A stretch of DNA of 64,000 bases, from positions 558,001-622,000 of the forward strand of contig NC_079257.1 of the NCBI RefSeq assembly GCF_947241705.1, read 5' to 3'. Below are positions 62,922 through 64,000 of the stretch, one piece after another. The notes under the pieces were generated by a model. It saw nothing but the letters and a program-made list of their open reading frames with translations, had not been told where the DNA came from and did no database searches. Within the stretch, counting starts at the first letter, position 1. Every line of letters starts with the position of its first letter. This DNA is from Saccharomyces mikatae IFO 1815. Lineage: Eukaryota; Ascomycota; Saccharomycetes; Saccharomycetales; Saccharomycetaceae. Position numbers and translations under genes: made by a program.

Positions 62922-64000
62922 ATGAGTGCGGCGCTTCCATCAATTCAGCTTCCCATAGACTATAGCAACCTATTTAATGAAATCACTGATTTCTTGGTGA
63001 CTTTCAAACAAGATACATTGTCTGGTCAAGCATCACGAAATGAGGATGAAGACGAAGACATGGATGCTGAGAATATAGAACAAGACCTATTGGAAAAGGG
63101 TCCCAAATATATGGCAATACTACAGAAAGTCGCCAATAGGGAATTGAATTCTGTGGTTATAGATTTGAATGATATTTTACAGTATCAGAACGAAAAGTTT
63201 CTTCAGGGGACGCAGGCGGACGATCTTGTTTCCGCCATTCAGCAAAACGCAAATCATTTCACTGAGTTATTCTGTCGTGCCATAGATAACAATATACCGC
63301 TGCCAACAAAGGAAATTGATTACAAGGATGATGTTCTTGATGTTATTTTAAATCAAAGAAGACTAAGGAACGAGAGAATGCTCTCAGATAGAACCAATGA
63401 GATCAGAAACGAGAATCTTATGGACACCACTTCCGATCCACCCTCCTCCATGAACGATGCTTTGAGGGAAGTTGTCGAAGATGAAACTGAACTGTTTCCT
63501 CCTAATTTGACTAGACGCTATTTCCTTTATTTCAAACCTTTATCTCAAAATTATGCTCGTCGTTACAGAAAGAAAGCAGTCAGTTCCAGACCGTTATCTG
63601 TAAGACAGATCAAAGGTGACTTTCTGGGCCAACTTATTACTGTCAGAGGTATTATCACCAGAGTTTCTGATGTCAAACCAGCTGTTGAAGTTATCGCTTA
63701 TACATGCGACCAATGTGGATATGAAGTATTCCAAGAAGTGAATTCTCGCACTTTCACTCCATTGTCCGAATGTACTTCCGAAGAATGTTCCCAGAATCAA
63801 ACAAAAGGTCAGTTGTTCATGAGCACAAGAGCTTCCAAATTTAGTGCCTTTCAGGAATGCAGGATTCAAGAATTATCACAGCAGGTGCCAGTAGGTCACA
63901 TTCCTAGGTCGTTAAATATCCACGTAAACGGGACGTTGGTAAGATCATCATCACCTGGTGATATCGTCGATGTCACTGGTATCTTTTTGCCAGCCCCCTA
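62922..64000 (+). CDS. MCM7: MCM7 (CDC47), MCM2-7 helicase subunit (5' part)
   Basis: About 359 codons are inside the window; the AAA+ domain lies beyond the right edge. The start is ATG 62922 (MSAALPSIQLP). The N-terminal helical domain is followed by the OB/zinc-ribbon region with C262, C265 (CDQC), C284 and C289 (CTSEEC), and a basic RRYRKK stretch before it. Mcm7 is part of the replicative CMG helicase loaded at origins in G1. Acidic residues 41-50 differ in detail from the S. cerevisiae sequence I recall. Confidence 0.96.
   Translation, partial: MSAALPSIQLPIDYSNLFNEITDFLVTFKQDTLSGQASRNEDEDEDMDAENIEQDLLEKGPKYMAILQKVANRELNSVVIDLNDILQYQNEKFLQGTQADDLVSAIQQNANHFTELFCRAIDNNIPLPTKEIDYKDDVLDVILNQRRLRNERMLSDRTNEIRNENLMDTTSDPPSSMNDALREVVEDETELFPPNLTRRYFLYFKPLSQNYARRYRKKAVSSRPLSVRQIKGDFLGQLITVRGIITRVSDVKPAVEVIAYTCDQCGYEVFQEVNSRTFTPLSECTSEECSQNQTKGQLFMSTRASKFSAFQECRIQELSQQVPVGHIPRSLNIHVNGTLVRSSSPGDIVDVTGIFLPAP

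Overview
This is a gene-dense yeast chromosome segment with short intergenic gaps, single 5'-biased introns (GTATGT, TACTAAC, AG) only in a few genes, and strong codon bias in the ribosomal and glycolytic genes. Gene content and order match, as I recall it, Saccharomyces cerevisiae chromosome II right arm from TOS1 (YBR162C) to MCM7 (YBR202W). Many proteins differ from the S. cerevisiae versions I remember: PGI1 by a few residues, YSY6 by about six of 65, SMY2 and AIM4 by much more. I therefore read it as another Saccharomyces sensu stricto species, probably more distant than a strain or S. paradoxus. I cannot fix the species without alignment.

Layout. Positions 1-8.0 kb: TOS1 (cut by the left edge), YSY6, EXO5, ARL1, UBS1, TYR1. 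8.0-19 kb: POP7, PEX32, SSE2, NPL4, SEC66, SMY2, UMP1. 19-29.6 kb: SWD3, ECM31, EHT1, FZO1, DTR1, RPS6B. 29.6-41 kb: SMP1 with a small upstream ORF, YPC1, the uncharacterised YBR184W gene, MBA1, PCH2, GDT1, NTC20. 41-51 kb: RPS9B, RPL21A, RIM2, MED8, AIM4, MSI1, PGI1. 51-64 kb: a 1.5-kb gap, YBR197C, TAF5, KTR4, BEM1, DER1, a small ORF (YBR201C-A-like), and MCM7 (cut by the right edge).

Four genes are spliced: RPS6B, RPS9B, RPL21A and PCH2. Several starts were set at the first ATG consistent with the known family, because longer open frames begin only at TTG or GTG: YSY6, PEX32, SSE2, UMP1, SWD3, ECM31, NTC20, MSI1, PGI1 and the two small ORFs.

This is not an operon-like system. The genes are unrelated housekeeping, secretory, mitochondrial, meiotic and chromatin functions, linked by shared divergent promoters. 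Readable promoter logic includes Rap1 sites at the ribosomal genes, a Rap1/Gcr1 cluster at PGI1, tandem Mcm1/ECB sites at MCM7, SCB sites at TOS1, a PACE-like site at UMP1, a heat-shock element at SSE2, a URS1 core at YBR184W and several Reb1 sites. I found no tRNA gene, transposon, LTR, CRISPR array or sign of horizontal transfer. I saw no new multigene system. The best leads are an internal tandem repeat in the unstudied YBR184W protein combined with a meiotic-type URS1 site, a GH16-like acidic motif in TOS1, and repeat structures in the DER1, ARL1/UBS1 and RPL21A promoters.
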